A DNA stretch of 64,000 nt from Betaproteobacteria bacterium (GTDB lineage: Bacteria; Pseudomonadota; Gammaproteobacteria; Burkholderiales; Rhodocyclaceae), in NCBI GenBank assembly GCA_016709965.1, contig JADJLT010000001.1:1137001-1201000 (forward strand), given 5' to 3'. The notes beneath the pieces were generated by a model. The model was not told the DNA's origin. It worked only from the letters and a program-made list of their open reading frames with translations, and did not search any database. A program made the translations under genes and the position numbers. Numbering within the stretch: position 1 is the stretch's first letter; every line of letters begins with the position of its first letter. Below are positions 36,264-44,245 of the stretch, piece after piece.

Positions 36264-36886
36264 ACTTTAACTTTCCTGCCTTTTACTTCGACTTCATTTA
36301 TTGCCTTGGCGGTCCCGTGCGAACGAGCACCTGACATCATTTTCTTGGCCTTGGATTTCTCATCTGCCTGAGATTTATCCAGGAGGGCATCAAGACTATA
36401 GGCCCCTGCCCACTGTAGTAATGCCAAACAGAATCCGATGATGATGGAAAGGAACGTTAGAGAAATTTGAATGCAATCCCCAACAGTAGTTTCGGCAGGT
36501 CCATTAGGAGGAACAGGTATTGAAAACGAGTCAAGTGTTAAAAGTGCGGAAACCACTCCGACGATAAAAGCAAAAGCTACCAGTGCAGCCTTCTGAGACC
36601 GGAAGTGCTCATCGCTATTTTCCACGTACTCAGTGATGAGATAACCAGACGTGGCTGCGAGGTAGGCAAGCAAGAACGTATATGCCCCTCCGGACCGCAA
36701 CACCTCCAACATCTTTGAATTAATAGAAACCCACCCATGCTTAATCTCCGGAATCAACGGAACCCAAATTCCTGCTGATCCGACAACGACATTGATCGCA
36801 AAAAACCAAATAATTAACGAATATTTATCCGAAATAGCTCGCCGTATTGCAGCGAACAACGGAGGTGAGTTTTGGGTAGATGACAT
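36260..36886 (-). CDS. Four-helix membrane protein, first gene of the leftward operon
   Basis: A 208-residue protein with four hydrophobic stretches (about residues 23-45, 68-87, 100-121 and 140-165). The short cytoplasmic C-terminal tail is strongly basic (KSKAKKMMSGARSHG, VKGRKVKV). I recognise no family. It is coupled to the DGQHR gene by ATGA. A membrane protein in a locus of this kind could be an abortive-infection effector or an anchor; that is inference. Confidence 0.65.
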   Translation of the reverse strand: MSSTQNSPPLFAAIRRAISDKYSLIIWFFAINVVVGSAGIWVPLIPEIKHGWVSINSKMLEVLRSGGAYTFLLAYLAATSGYLITEYVENSDEHFRSQKAALVAFAFIVGVVSALLTLDSFSIPVPPNGPAETTVGDCIQISLTFLSIIIGFCLALLQWAGAYSLDALLDKSQADEKSKAKKMMSGARSHGTAKAINEVEVKGRKVKV

Positions 36887-37387
36887 AGATGGTACGAACT
36901 TATGGCTTGATGTAATGTTTATAGAAGCCTAGCGTTTGATCGCGCTGACGACAGGACTCGCAGGTCATGATGATGCCATGAGTTCATCCAGTCGTATATC
37001 TCAGGGCATAAAATCCCCGGATCGGTAAAAAATCCTCAACAACAAGGCGACAAGCCGCCCAGTTTCTTCCACACAACTCCCGCCTCGATACATAGCATCG
37101 TATTGCGTTACACAAAACTCGTGTCAATGGGATATCGGCAGCCCCCCTCCTTCGAAGACGATGAGTTGATTAGAGCAATCAAAGTCAGCAGCAGATGGAC
37201 ATCGTACACAGCCCCGCTGTAACGTGAAAACGCGGCAACCAAACGGTACCGCGCCACGCTGCTAGACAGCGCACCTCCAACATTGTTTCCCTCTAGAAAT
37301 GTTAAAGCCAAGGCCAGCCCTTGGCTTTTTGCATTGGTGCGTCCGATTGGCATGCATGGCTTCATTCCTTTCAATGGAGATTACGCC
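36887..37387. other. Gene-free stretch upstream of the leftward operon
   Basis: It must hold the promoter of the leftward operon (36886 to 31101), but I could not assign confident boxes. A rightward terminator lies at 37304-37331. No ORF here has family features. Confidence 0.5.
37304..37331 (+). terminator. Terminator-like hairpin without an obvious upstream gene
   Basis: Stem AAAGCCAAGG (37304-37313) with CCTTGGCTTT (37319-37328) and a short T-run. No rightward gene ends near it, so it may mark a lost gene or an untranslated RNA. Confidence 0.55.
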
Positions 37388-37683
37388 ATGAGTAACGAAT
37401 CCAGCAGTTCCAAGCTGCCTCTGTTTTCTTTGGGGCAGATCGTCGCCACCCCGCATTGCTCAGACATTTCGAGCAGCATCAGATTGATGCACGCCATTAC
37501 CTCAAGCGTCACGTCACCGGCGATTTCGGCGACATCGATGAAGAAGACAAAGCCGAGAACCAGCTAAGCATCAAGCAAGGGTTTCGCATTCTCAGTACAT
37601 ACACGATTGCCGGTGAGCGCATCTGGATCATTACTGAGGCGGATCGCTCAGTAACTACTTTGCTATTTCCCTCTGAGTATTGA
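37388..37683 (+). pseudogene. Frameshifted conserved island protein
   Basis: The ATG at 37388 begins MSNESSSSKLPLFSLGQIVATP. At about 37454 the frame breaks, and the remainder continues in another frame as ALLRHFEQHQIDARHYLKRH and ends IWIITEADRSVTTLLFPSEY. Together they match the layout of a small conserved protein common on plasmids and islands (GQIVATPGAL...RHVTGDWGD...ITEADRS). One base appears to be missing. The downstream part might still be made from an internal start. Confidence 0.72.
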
Positions 37684-37686
37684 TCC

Positions 37687-38082
37687 ATGCTCGACGAACA
37701 GAACGAACGCAAAGTTACCAAAGCCGAGCGCCCAATGCGCGACCTCATGTTGTTGATGCCGCATCTGCCGATTCGAGACAAGTGCGAAATCGACTACGAG
37801 GCTGCTGACGCCGATCTGCTGGTAGATATTGCACGCCATGCTGAAACTACCCTGCGCACCGTGCATCTGGGTACGTCAGCCATCGGGGAGTTGCTGGTGT
37901 ATGCGTCTCCCGAAATCGGCACAGGGGAATTCCCGGCCAACACCATAGAGGCAATTGGATGGCTGCTTGCCGATCTGGGCGACCTGGCCGCGACCGCGCA
38001 TTTGCTCATGGCAGGGTGCCAGCATTACACCAGCGATTACGCACCGAGAAAAGCGAAGCACATCCCGCCAGCAAGACCATGA
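37687..38082 (+). CDS. Hypothetical island protein
   Basis: A 131-residue protein. The ATG is 3 bp after the stop of the frameshifted gene, indicating an operon. It has no membrane segment. The middle (EAIGWLLADLGDLAATAHLL) is helical. The family is not recognised; its position suggests an accessory gene of the mobile element. Confidence 0.6.
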   Translation: MLDEQNERKVTKAERPMRDLMLLMPHLPIRDKCEIDYEAADADLLVDIARHAETTLRTVHLGTSAIGELLVYASPEIGTGEFPANTIEAIGWLLADLGDLAATAHLLMAGCQHYTSDYAPRKAKHIPPARP

Positions 38083-38363
38083 CACCGGCCAGCCAAACCG
38101 CCGCGTCAACAAGTGCTCACTTTCCATCAGCCACCTCCGGGATGTTGGAAACATAGCCTCTGAATATCTCGCCATAAACGAACATGCCGACAGCACTTTC
38201 CTAACGTGTGGCTGCAGGTACACAAGAGGCTGAACCGGCACAACCGGTCTTGCCCTGCGGCATCGTGCCGCATTTTCAAAAACCGCTGACGTACGAAAAC
38301 GACTCAGTTTGCGAAGCTTTGAATCGGCGTCGGCGGTATGGACTCAGCACAAGGATTTTCAAC

Positions 38364-39278
38364 ATGAACGAACAGGCATCATCGGCCACTCTGACCGAGG
38401 CCGATTACGTGGCAGCCTCGAAAGCACAATCTACTCGCAAGGAGTACGGGAAAGATTTGCACTACTTTCTGGAAGCCGACAGTAGCAATTGCATTCCGGC
38501 CACCGTTGACCAGATCCCTGCCTACCTTGCCAAGATGGCCGGGCATCTGGCGGTCAAGACAATCGAGCGGCGGCTAATAAGTCTGCATGTCGCGCATTTG
38601 GAGGCTGGCGAACCTTCGCCAGTGCATCACCAACGCATCAAGGCCATGCTGCGAGGTATCCGGCGTACCAAGGGTATTGCCACCAAACAGGCTACGGCCA
38701 TCGTGAAAGATGATCTGCTCGAAATGCTGGTCGTGGCAGGCAAGGGGAAACCGATGCAGGTTGCCCGCAATTCTGCGCTTTTGATCGTGGGGTGGGTGGG
38801 GGCGTTCCGGCGTAGCGAGTTGGCAACTTTGCGCTGCGAAGACATTGCCTGGCTGGATAGCGGTATCGAAATCACCTTGCGCCACTCGAAAGTCGACCAG
38901 AGCGGTGCTGGCTTCGTGAAGTTCCTGCCAAACGCCCATGGCAGCCGTTGCCCGCGGCTGGCATTGCAACACTGGCAGACGGTATCCGGCATCACCGAAG
39001 GCTACTTGTTCAGGCCGATCAACCGGCACGACCAGATTGGCGAACAGCCACTAACCCCACATGCAGTTTCGCAGATCGTGAAGCGAATAATCGAACTGAC
39101 TGGCCGCGACCCAGCGAAATACTCTGGGCATTCGTTGCGAGCAGGCTTCGTGACCGAGGGCGTGCTTGCCGGAATTCCGAGCTATCAGTTGATGCAGGTT
39201 ACAGCCCACCGCTCCGAGCAGACCTTGCAGAAGTATGTTCGCATCGGGAAGCGGCGCCGCATTCCTTCGCTGTTGTGA
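38364..39278 (+). CDS. Second tyrosine recombinase
   Basis: A 304-residue protein from the ATG at 38364, with AAGGA 9 bp upstream. The SAM-like domain (AQSTRKEYGKDLHYF) precedes the catalytic domain: arginine in GAFRRSELATL, lysine in RHSKVDQ, HSLRAGF, the histidine of TAHRSEQTL and tyrosine in QKYVR. It resembles phage/plasmid-type XerC-like recombinases and is unlike the island integrase. No matching att site was found next to it, so it may be cargo from an older element. The 281 bp before it hold no supported gene. Confidence 0.88.
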   Translation: MNEQASSATLTEADYVAASKAQSTRKEYGKDLHYFLEADSSNCIPATVDQIPAYLAKMAGHLAVKTIERRLISLHVAHLEAGEPSPVHHQRIKAMLRGIRRTKGIATKQATAIVKDDLLEMLVVAGKGKPMQVARNSALLIVGWVGAFRRSELATLRCEDIAWLDSGIEITLRHSKVDQSGAGFVKFLPNAHGSRCPRLALQHWQTVSGITEGYLFRPINRHDQIGEQPLTPHAVSQIVKRIIELTGRDPAKYSGHSLRAGFVTEGVLAGIPSYQLMQVTAHRSEQTLQKYVRIGKRRRIPSLL

Positions 39279-39285
39279 GGTTGGT

Positions 39286-39642
39286 ATGGTAACTATCCAA
39301 TACTCGTACCCGATTGCCACACGGATTTCGATCAGCAAGGAGCGCCGGATTCGTTTGCCAAAGTTTCTCGGCTTCCCGGTGCCCTTCGTGTTGGTGGAGG
39401 ATACGCGGGCTGACCAACCTTGGCTTGGCCTGTGTGGCCTTGATTCGCTGGCAGGGCTAAACGCAGAATGCGGCAGCCTGCGGGTAGTGGCCGAGTATTG
39501 GACAATGCGGCCTACCATTCCCATGGCGGTGTGCGACAGACATGCTTTGCTCAGCGATTCGGCAATCTGGCTAGTCACGGTAAATTCTTGGATCGAAGTC
39601 TGGTCTGAATCAGTCTGGCAGACCGAAATCAACGCACCTTAA
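39286..39642 (+). CDS. Hypothetical protein
   Basis: A 118-residue protein from ATG 39286 (MVTIQYSYPIATRISISKER), 7 bp after the second recombinase stop and so probably co-transcribed. It has no membrane segments. I recognise no family. Its 3' end overlaps the converging parE gene by 4 bp. Confidence 0.6.
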   Translation: MVTIQYSYPIATRISISKERRIRLPKFLGFPVPFVLVEDTRADQPWLGLCGLDSLAGLNAECGSLRVVAEYWTMRPTIPMAVCDRHALLSDSAIWLVTVNSWIEVWSESVWQTEINAP

Positions 39643-39995
39643 CTATGCTCGGCAGGTGGCAAATGCCGTTCCAAGTCCATGCTGTCATGCAGCAGCCGGA
39701 GTACATCAATCACATTGCCCCCCTGAATACTGCCGACGCGGAACATGACAAAATGTCGACCCTTGCGCCCGTTCCGAGCAACATGGAGCGTATGGATATG
39801 GTTGCCGATTTCGGGCCGTTCCTTGACCCCGATTATCGCGGGGCCGACGCTTAAGGCTTTCAACGCGGATGACAGCGTATCGGCATAACTCCGCGCCTGT
39901 GCCGAACCGAAATTCTCGACCGTCCACCGCAGAATCTGACGGTAATCCGCCTCGGCAGCAGCCGATAGGCGAACCGTCCAAGAACCCCCACCCAC
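39639..39995 (-). CDS. parE: RelE/ParE-family toxin
   Basis: A 118-residue protein with the ParE fold pattern: WTVRLSAAAEADYRQILRWT, FGSAQARSYADTL, then HVARNGRKGRHFVMFRV and VIDVLRLLHDSMD. ParE toxins inhibit DNA gyrase and RelE relatives cut mRNA; the ParD-type partner favours ParE. It follows its antitoxin with a one-base overlap. Confidence 0.85.
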   Translation of the reverse strand: MGGGSWTVRLSAAAEADYRQILRWTVENFGSAQARSYADTLSSALKALSVGPAIIGVKERPEIGNHIHTLHVARNGRKGRHFVMFRVGSIQGGNVIDVLRLLHDSMDLERHLPPAEHS

Positions 39996-40273
39996 TACGC
40001 GCCAATCACTTCGGAGGTCAGCGTTGCCAGATGCTGACCAAGCACGTCCGCAGAGTCAAAACTACGGAAGTTGCCTGCTTCAATGTCTGCAATGCCGACT
40101 TTGGCTGCATCGCGCAAGGCCGACAGACGCATTTCATCTTCGGACTCCCGGCGCTCGACCAGCCGCAATCCTTCGCGCAATACCTCACTGGCGTTCTGGT
40201 AACGCCCGGAGGTGACTAGCTGCTCAACAAAATGAGCCTGATGGTCGGTAAGGACAACGTTTCGGGTTGGCAT
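39995..40273 (-). CDS. parD: ParD-family antitoxin
   Basis: A 92-residue protein with a ribbon-helix-helix start (RNVVLTDHQAHFVEQLVTSG) and RYQNASEVLREGLRLVERRE, the typical ParD/CC2985 signature. The C-terminal helix region binds the toxin. The pair should be autoregulated from the 70-bp gap upstream. Toxin-antitoxin pairs commonly stabilise islands. Confidence 0.88.
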   Translation of the reverse strand: MPTRNVVLTDHQAHFVEQLVTSGRYQNASEVLREGLRLVERRESEDEMRLSALRDAAKVGIADIEAGNFRSFDSADVLGQHLATLTSEVIGA

Positions 40274-40344
40274 GGGAACCTCCTAAGCCAAGTTTTCATA
40301 TTGGCATACTATGCCATAAAGCCGGGGGCAACAAGGTGATGGCC

Positions 40345-40572
40345 CTACCATTCGGTTTCGACCTGCTCGCTGGCATCTGAGCAAGTCTTCCCAACACCAT
40401 CTAGGCCAGCGGGAATAATCCGTTCCTCGTTCACCGGAACCACCCGCAACGAGCCATCATCAAGGTAGCGCAGGCTGACGTAATCACCGGCCTTGAGTTT
40501 CATGCTCCGGGCAACGAAAGCGGGGAGCCTCAGGCTCAAACTGTTCCCATGCCGTCCGATCTTGACTGCCAT
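40345..40572 (-). CDS. AbrB/MazE-type antitoxin, no toxin beside it
   Basis: A 75-residue protein with a SpoVT/AbrB swapped-hairpin pattern: KIGRHGNSLSLRLPAFVARS, then LKAGDYVSLRYLDDGSLRV. MazE antitoxins have this form. No MazF- or PIN-type toxin follows; the next leftward gene is parD. It could be an orphan antitoxin or a regulator. Confidence 0.78.
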   Translation of the reverse strand: MAVKIGRHGNSLSLRLPAFVARSMKLKAGDYVSLRYLDDGSLRVVPVNEERIIPAGLDGVGKTCSDASEQVETEW

Positions 40573-40692
40573 TTCCCGGTCCTTTCAGCGTTGATAAACA
40601 ATATTGACCAAATTGAGGACCGTGAGGCTACTCAGCCATCAGCCATTTGCTTCGGTATAAAATCGAACATTCGTATATTCCCAAGAACCAAA

Positions 40693-40926
40693 ATGCATCA
40701 AGAATATTTTGATTTCCTCACCGCTCTATTGGCGACTGTCTCTGCTTTTTTTTGGGCCAGATCAGCATTGGTTAAATTTCAATTCGGCTTTGACATGGAC
40801 GCTGAATTGACGAAAGCTATGAACGCCACATCAAAACTGAACTCTTGGGCAGCAGGCTTTGCCGCCCTAGCTGCGGCCACTCCTGCAGTAAAGATCGCCT
40901 TGCTTAAGCTCAGCTTTCTTTACTAA
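40693..40926 (+). CDS. Small hypothetical membrane protein
   Basis: A 77-residue ORF from ATG 40693 (MHQEYFDFLTALLATVSAFF). A hydrophobic segment covers about residues 6-22 and a weaker one about 52-72. No ribosome-binding site stands out and I recognise no family. It is rich in alanine and A+T compared with its surroundings. It may be real, as it fills the only gap between two gene runs. Confidence 0.45.
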   Translation: MHQEYFDFLTALLATVSAFFWARSALVKFQFGFDMDAELTKAMNATSKLNSWAAGFAALAAATPAVKIALLKLSFLY

Positions 40927-40947
40927 TAGCCCTAGCTACCTTGTTTG

Positions 40948-41934
40948 CTAGGAGCAACGAAGCCGCTCCAACAACACGGGCCAGTTCTGCTGACAAAAAT
41001 ACGTGCTGAGATTTTCTTGGTCCGGGTGGAAGTCGCCCGGATACACGAGCTTGCTGGTCAACAACGTAGGCGGCAGGAACGCATTTTTCCATTGGTAACT
41101 GATTTTGATTCCGGACGCCGCGAGAATCTGCTCGCTGAGCATCTTCAGGGTCCGCTTTTTTTCGGTGTCACGCATGCCGGATGTTGCACAAAAGCGGTGA
41201 AACGTCAGCGGGTCTTTGCCATCCACACATGTCTTCAACAATTCGGCAGCCAAGGGGCTGAGTTGGTCATAGACGTGTTTGCCCGGCGGCATGAACGCCA
41301 CATTGCCCTCAAGACGGAACAGACGACGCACTCGTTCCTTGAAAATCCGCTCATAGCGGTTCTCAAGATAGGCATTCCGCCAGCGCTCAAGGGAAGTGAG
41401 GCACTGACCTTCCAAGTAACTGCTACCTAGCACTGCGTCAATCCGGATCAGCTTTTGCAGCGGCCACGGCATTACACGGACAGCAAGGCCTTCGCTTGCC
41501 GAAGCATCGGCGACTTGCTCCCGATAAACCACTGAATTGCTGGCCTTGTCATGGCGGATTTCGAGTCCGAGCAGCCGTGCTCGCTGATCGAGCGCCTTGG
41601 CAAACAGTTTGGCCTCGCTGATTTTTTCGAACTGGAAAATGAAGGGAACGACAGCCTGCATCACAGAGACGTTCGCGGTGCGTAGTTGTTCCAGTTCGGA
41701 TTGGGCGATACCCGCTTCTGCCAACTGAGTTTGAGCCAACGCCAAGGCAGCGCGTCCAGCCGCATATACGCTGGTGCCGCATTCGAAGGGATGACAGCCC
41801 AGATCAGTCGTCACGTCCATACGCATCGCTATTGCGGCCAACGGCGCGGGCTGCTGGCCCTGTGCTGGTAGCTTGCAGCGGGCATCATCCGACAAGTCGC
41901 TGGCGTCGATGGAAAAGCAGGATTTCGTGTCCAT
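40948..41934 (-). CDS. Hypothetical protein of the phage-like module
   Basis: A 328-residue protein with no membrane segments. The middle (PFIFQFEKISEAKLFAKALD, then LIRIDAVLGSSYLEGQ) has the look of a replication-protein fold, similar in order to the neighbouring II/X-like protein, but I cannot show homology. The C-terminal half is basic (RYERIFKERVRRLFRLEGNV). It is the last gene of the leftward run that starts at 44245. Confidence 0.55.
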   Translation of the reverse strand: MDTKSCFSIDASDLSDDARCKLPAQGQQPAPLAAIAMRMDVTTDLGCHPFECGTSVYAAGRAALALAQTQLAEAGIAQSELEQLRTANVSVMQAVVPFIFQFEKISEAKLFAKALDQRARLLGLEIRHDKASNSVVYREQVADASASEGLAVRVMPWPLQKLIRIDAVLGSSYLEGQCLTSLERWRNAYLENRYERIFKERVRRLFRLEGNVAFMPPGKHVYDQLSPLAAELLKTCVDGKDPLTFHRFCATSGMRDTEKKRTLKMLSEQILAASGIKISYQWKNAFLPPTLLTSKLVYPGDFHPDQENLSTYFCQQNWPVLLERLRCS

Positions 41935-41954
41935 GATGTGATTTCAACGCTTGG

Positions 41955-42227
41955 TTAGTGGATGCCTAGCGGGGCAGGGAAGCAAAACGTCGATTCTTTC
42001 AGGCTGGTTTCAGGCTGATACCAGCGCGTGCCATCCACCGGACTTCCGCATAAAAGGTTGTACAGGTCTCGGCCGAAGTAGGTGCTGAATCCAACATCAT
42101 CGTCATGACTGACCAGGGCACCGCCCTTGCCATCAAAGTTGAAGACGTAAATATGAATCTTGTCGTACCCATAGCAGTTGCTATCGTCGGTTTCAGGGTT
42201 TTTTACCAGCGTAAGGATAGGTTTCAT
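41955..42227 (-). CDS. Small hypothetical protein between the replication genes
   Basis: A 90-residue ORF (MKPILTLVKNPETDDSNCYG) with a weak GAGAG site upstream. It contains IHIYVFNFDGKGGALVSHDD and FGRDLYNLLCG. I recognise no family. It takes the place where filamentous phages keep a single-strand-binding protein, but I see no sequence support for that function. Confidence 0.5.
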   Translation of the reverse strand: MKPILTLVKNPETDDSNCYGYDKIHIYVFNFDGKGGALVSHDDDVGFSTYFGRDLYNLLCGSPVDGTRWYQPETSLKESTFCFPAPLGIH

Positions 42228-42303
42228 CGCTAATGCTCTCAAAGTGTTTGTTGGTTTGTTAGGTGCGGGGCGGCGCCCATACGCCACCTCCGCCAAGTCA
42301 GTG

Positions 42304-43716
42304 CTAAATTTGGCCGTGGCCAGCGTTAAACCCCAAAAGGTCGTCATCGTCCCCGCCGATCTGCTGGCGATAGGGATATACCGGCGAAAAGCCGATGCCT
42401 GAGCGGGGGAAACGAAGCAGACGCTTACGTTCGGCTTCCATGTCCAACTCAAAGAAGAGCTTGGGATTGCTGCGAATCTTCGTGGGCACAGGGATAAAGT
42501 TTTCGGGCGCCAAAATGTCGTTCAGCATCATGGGCACCTGAATATCATCCGGGGGCGGCGCAAAGATGTTGATCTGGTGGTTCTGCCAGATGTAACGGGC
42601 GTGTTCCTTCAAAACCCGTTCGCTTTTGACCATATTCCGCAGATTCATGTGGTTCTGCCAGTGGGCGACAGTGCTCCGGTAGGGCAAGGGAATAGTCAAA
42701 AGCTCATGAGGGTCAAGGTTGCACATGACGTGCCCGATGCACGCAAACTTGTCCAGTTGATCCAAAACCATCTCGGCCAGCATTTCCTTGGTGAACAAAC
42801 ACGGATGCGGCAGGCCACCATGCTTAGCGGCAATGCGGGTCAGGCGCTTCTTGCGAAACACTGGCTCAACGCGCACCGTTTCTTCATTCAGTTCTTCCAA
42901 GTCCTCCACGCCATCAATGTCAGGCAGGCCTCCCTTGCGGGCACGGTTCAGTTCGGCGGCCTTGTCGTAGATTTTCTGGGCATCAGACTGCGAGTGCTGG
43001 TCGAAATAGACGGTTTCTCCGATATACAGGCTGGTATTGGTTCCGCTCTTGATGGCAGCGATGGCCAGGGCGTTGATGAACGCACTCTTTTCGATGCCCT
43101 GAGGTACTTTGAGCAAGAGCGCAGCGTCAATCCGCGTCATTTCTGCCAGGCGCCCCAGTGCCAATTGATACAGAACGGAGGCGGGCAACTGCAAACCGTG
43201 CTCCTTGTTGATGCGTTCCATCATGGCATAGACCAGCATAGTGACATCACCGGAAGCAACGACGTTGTGGCTCTGGAAGCGCATCGAGGGACTGCCCTCG
43301 GTGCTCAGACACTGATCGGCTTCGGAATGCTCAATGCGGAACGATTGCTTGCCTGCCTCCGAGTAGGAACCTGCATAGGAAAGCGTCGAATTCGCCAGTA
43401 CCTGACCCAGTTCGTCGATCCGACAGGATGCATACCCAAGGTCGCGAATCGGGCGATCCGGCAAATCAAAAGCCAGTGTATCTACCATCAGACAGCTAGC
43501 AATGTGAGCTATACGGTCTGACATGGAGACCATACTGGTACTAGTAGCTCTAGGGCTGTACTTACTGAGAGTATCTACACCAGTACGAAATACAGTATCA
43601 GTTATGGTATTACGCTTGCTCATATCAGGCTTTGGCGAGTGCGTGATTTTCGGATTGTTCGGATGGTCGAATGGCTTGAGTTCGCTCTTGCGCGGTGCTT
43701 TCGGTTTGTCTTTCAT
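42304..43716 (-). CDS. Phage/plasmid replication initiator, II/X (CRI)-like
   Basis: A 470-residue protein; GAGGA lies 8 bp before the ATG at 43716. Features shared in order with filamentous-phage gene II/X proteins are MVDTLAFDLPD near residue 77, RFQSHNVVASGD followed by a helix, TRIDAALLLKVP, and SLYIGETVYFDQHSQSDAQ with IYDKAAEL. In that family these flank the rolling-circle nickase core. It suggests an integrated filamentous-phage or small-replicon module. The similarity is by pattern only; the catalytic tyrosine cannot be assigned. Confidence 0.6.
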   Translation of the reverse strand: MKDKPKAPRKSELKPFDHPNNPKITHSPKPDMSKRNTITDTVFRTGVDTLSKYSPRATSTSMVSMSDRIAHIASCLMVDTLAFDLPDRPIRDLGYASCRIDELGQVLANSTLSYAGSYSEAGKQSFRIEHSEADQCLSTEGSPSMRFQSHNVVASGDVTMLVYAMMERINKEHGLQLPASVLYQLALGRLAEMTRIDAALLLKVPQGIEKSAFINALAIAAIKSGTNTSLYIGETVYFDQHSQSDAQKIYDKAAELNRARKGGLPDIDGVEDLEELNEETVRVEPVFRKKRLTRIAAKHGGLPHPCLFTKEMLAEMVLDQLDKFACIGHVMCNLDPHELLTIPLPYRSTVAHWQNHMNLRNMVKSERVLKEHARYIWQNHQINIFAPPPDDIQVPMMLNDILAPENFIPVPTKIRSNPKLFFELDMEAERKRLLRFPRSGIGFSPVYPYRQQIGGDDDDLLGFNAGHGQI

Positions 43717-43759
43717 TTCGTATTCCTCATTTCATCAATATTTAGGTGTGTCTCTGCGC

Positions 43760-44245
43760 TTACTTGGCTGCGACCGAAAAGCTCTGGAGCCATTGTTCGA
43801 ATTTCTCTGCCTCGATCACGATCTTGCGTTGCCCGGCGGGGCGACAAATGCAGTGGATGAAGCCGTTCGATTTCAGGCCCGCCTTGGGGTAGCGGTGGTA
43901 TGCCTCTGCGCTCGCCACCAGATGCCGCAACGCTTTTTGGCTGAATGCCGGGTAGCGCAGCGATGTCTGCGCAATCGTCAGCCACTTGAGGTTTTCCAGC
44001 GGGATCGGCTGTACCTCAATGCGTGGCTTCTTGTTGCGTTTGCGAGGCGGTTTGGCAGCATCGCTGGCCTTGACCGCCTCTTCCGTGACAGGGGTAGCGC
44101 AATAGGAGGTGGCTTCGGCAGAAACCTGCTTTTTATTGGTCACGCCGATTTCGATCTCGAAGGTTTTCGTCGTGGGAAGGACGGTTTTCGTGATACTGAG
44201 CGGGGCAACCCGTGGTGATGCTGGTTTATTGACTGTATGCAACAT
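43760..44245 (-). CDS. Excisionase-like helix-turn-helix protein
   Basis: A 161-residue protein from ATG 44245, with AAGGA upstream. The N-terminal half is low complexity and basic (KPPRKRNKKPRIE). The C-terminal 75 residues match the winged helix-turn-helix layout of phage-type DNA-binding proteins: LKWLTIAQTSLRYPAFSQKA, LRHLVASAE, then a wing with RKIVIEAEKFEQWL. It is the first gene of the replication module and lies about 400 bp from attR, so it could be the recombination directionality factor; that is inference. Confidence 0.65.
   Translation of the reverse strand: MLHTVNKPASPRVAPLSITKTVLPTTKTFEIEIGVTNKKQVSAEATSYCATPVTEEAVKASDAAKPPRKRNKKPRIEVQPIPLENLKWLTIAQTSLRYPAFSQKALRHLVASAEAYHRYPKAGLKSNGFIHCICRPAGQRKIVIEAEKFEQWLQSFSVAAK

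Noticed and set aside
26912..36886. Assignment of the cluster to the Dnd phosphorothioation or Dpd 7-deazaguanine systems
   Set aside because: DGQHR, ParB-like and SNF2 parts are shared, but the modifying enzymes of those systems (DndCDE; TGT-like DpdA) are absent.
38083..38363. Extended frame before the second recombinase
   Set aside because: The AAGGA site and family alignment favour ATG 38364; the extension is unlike recombinases.
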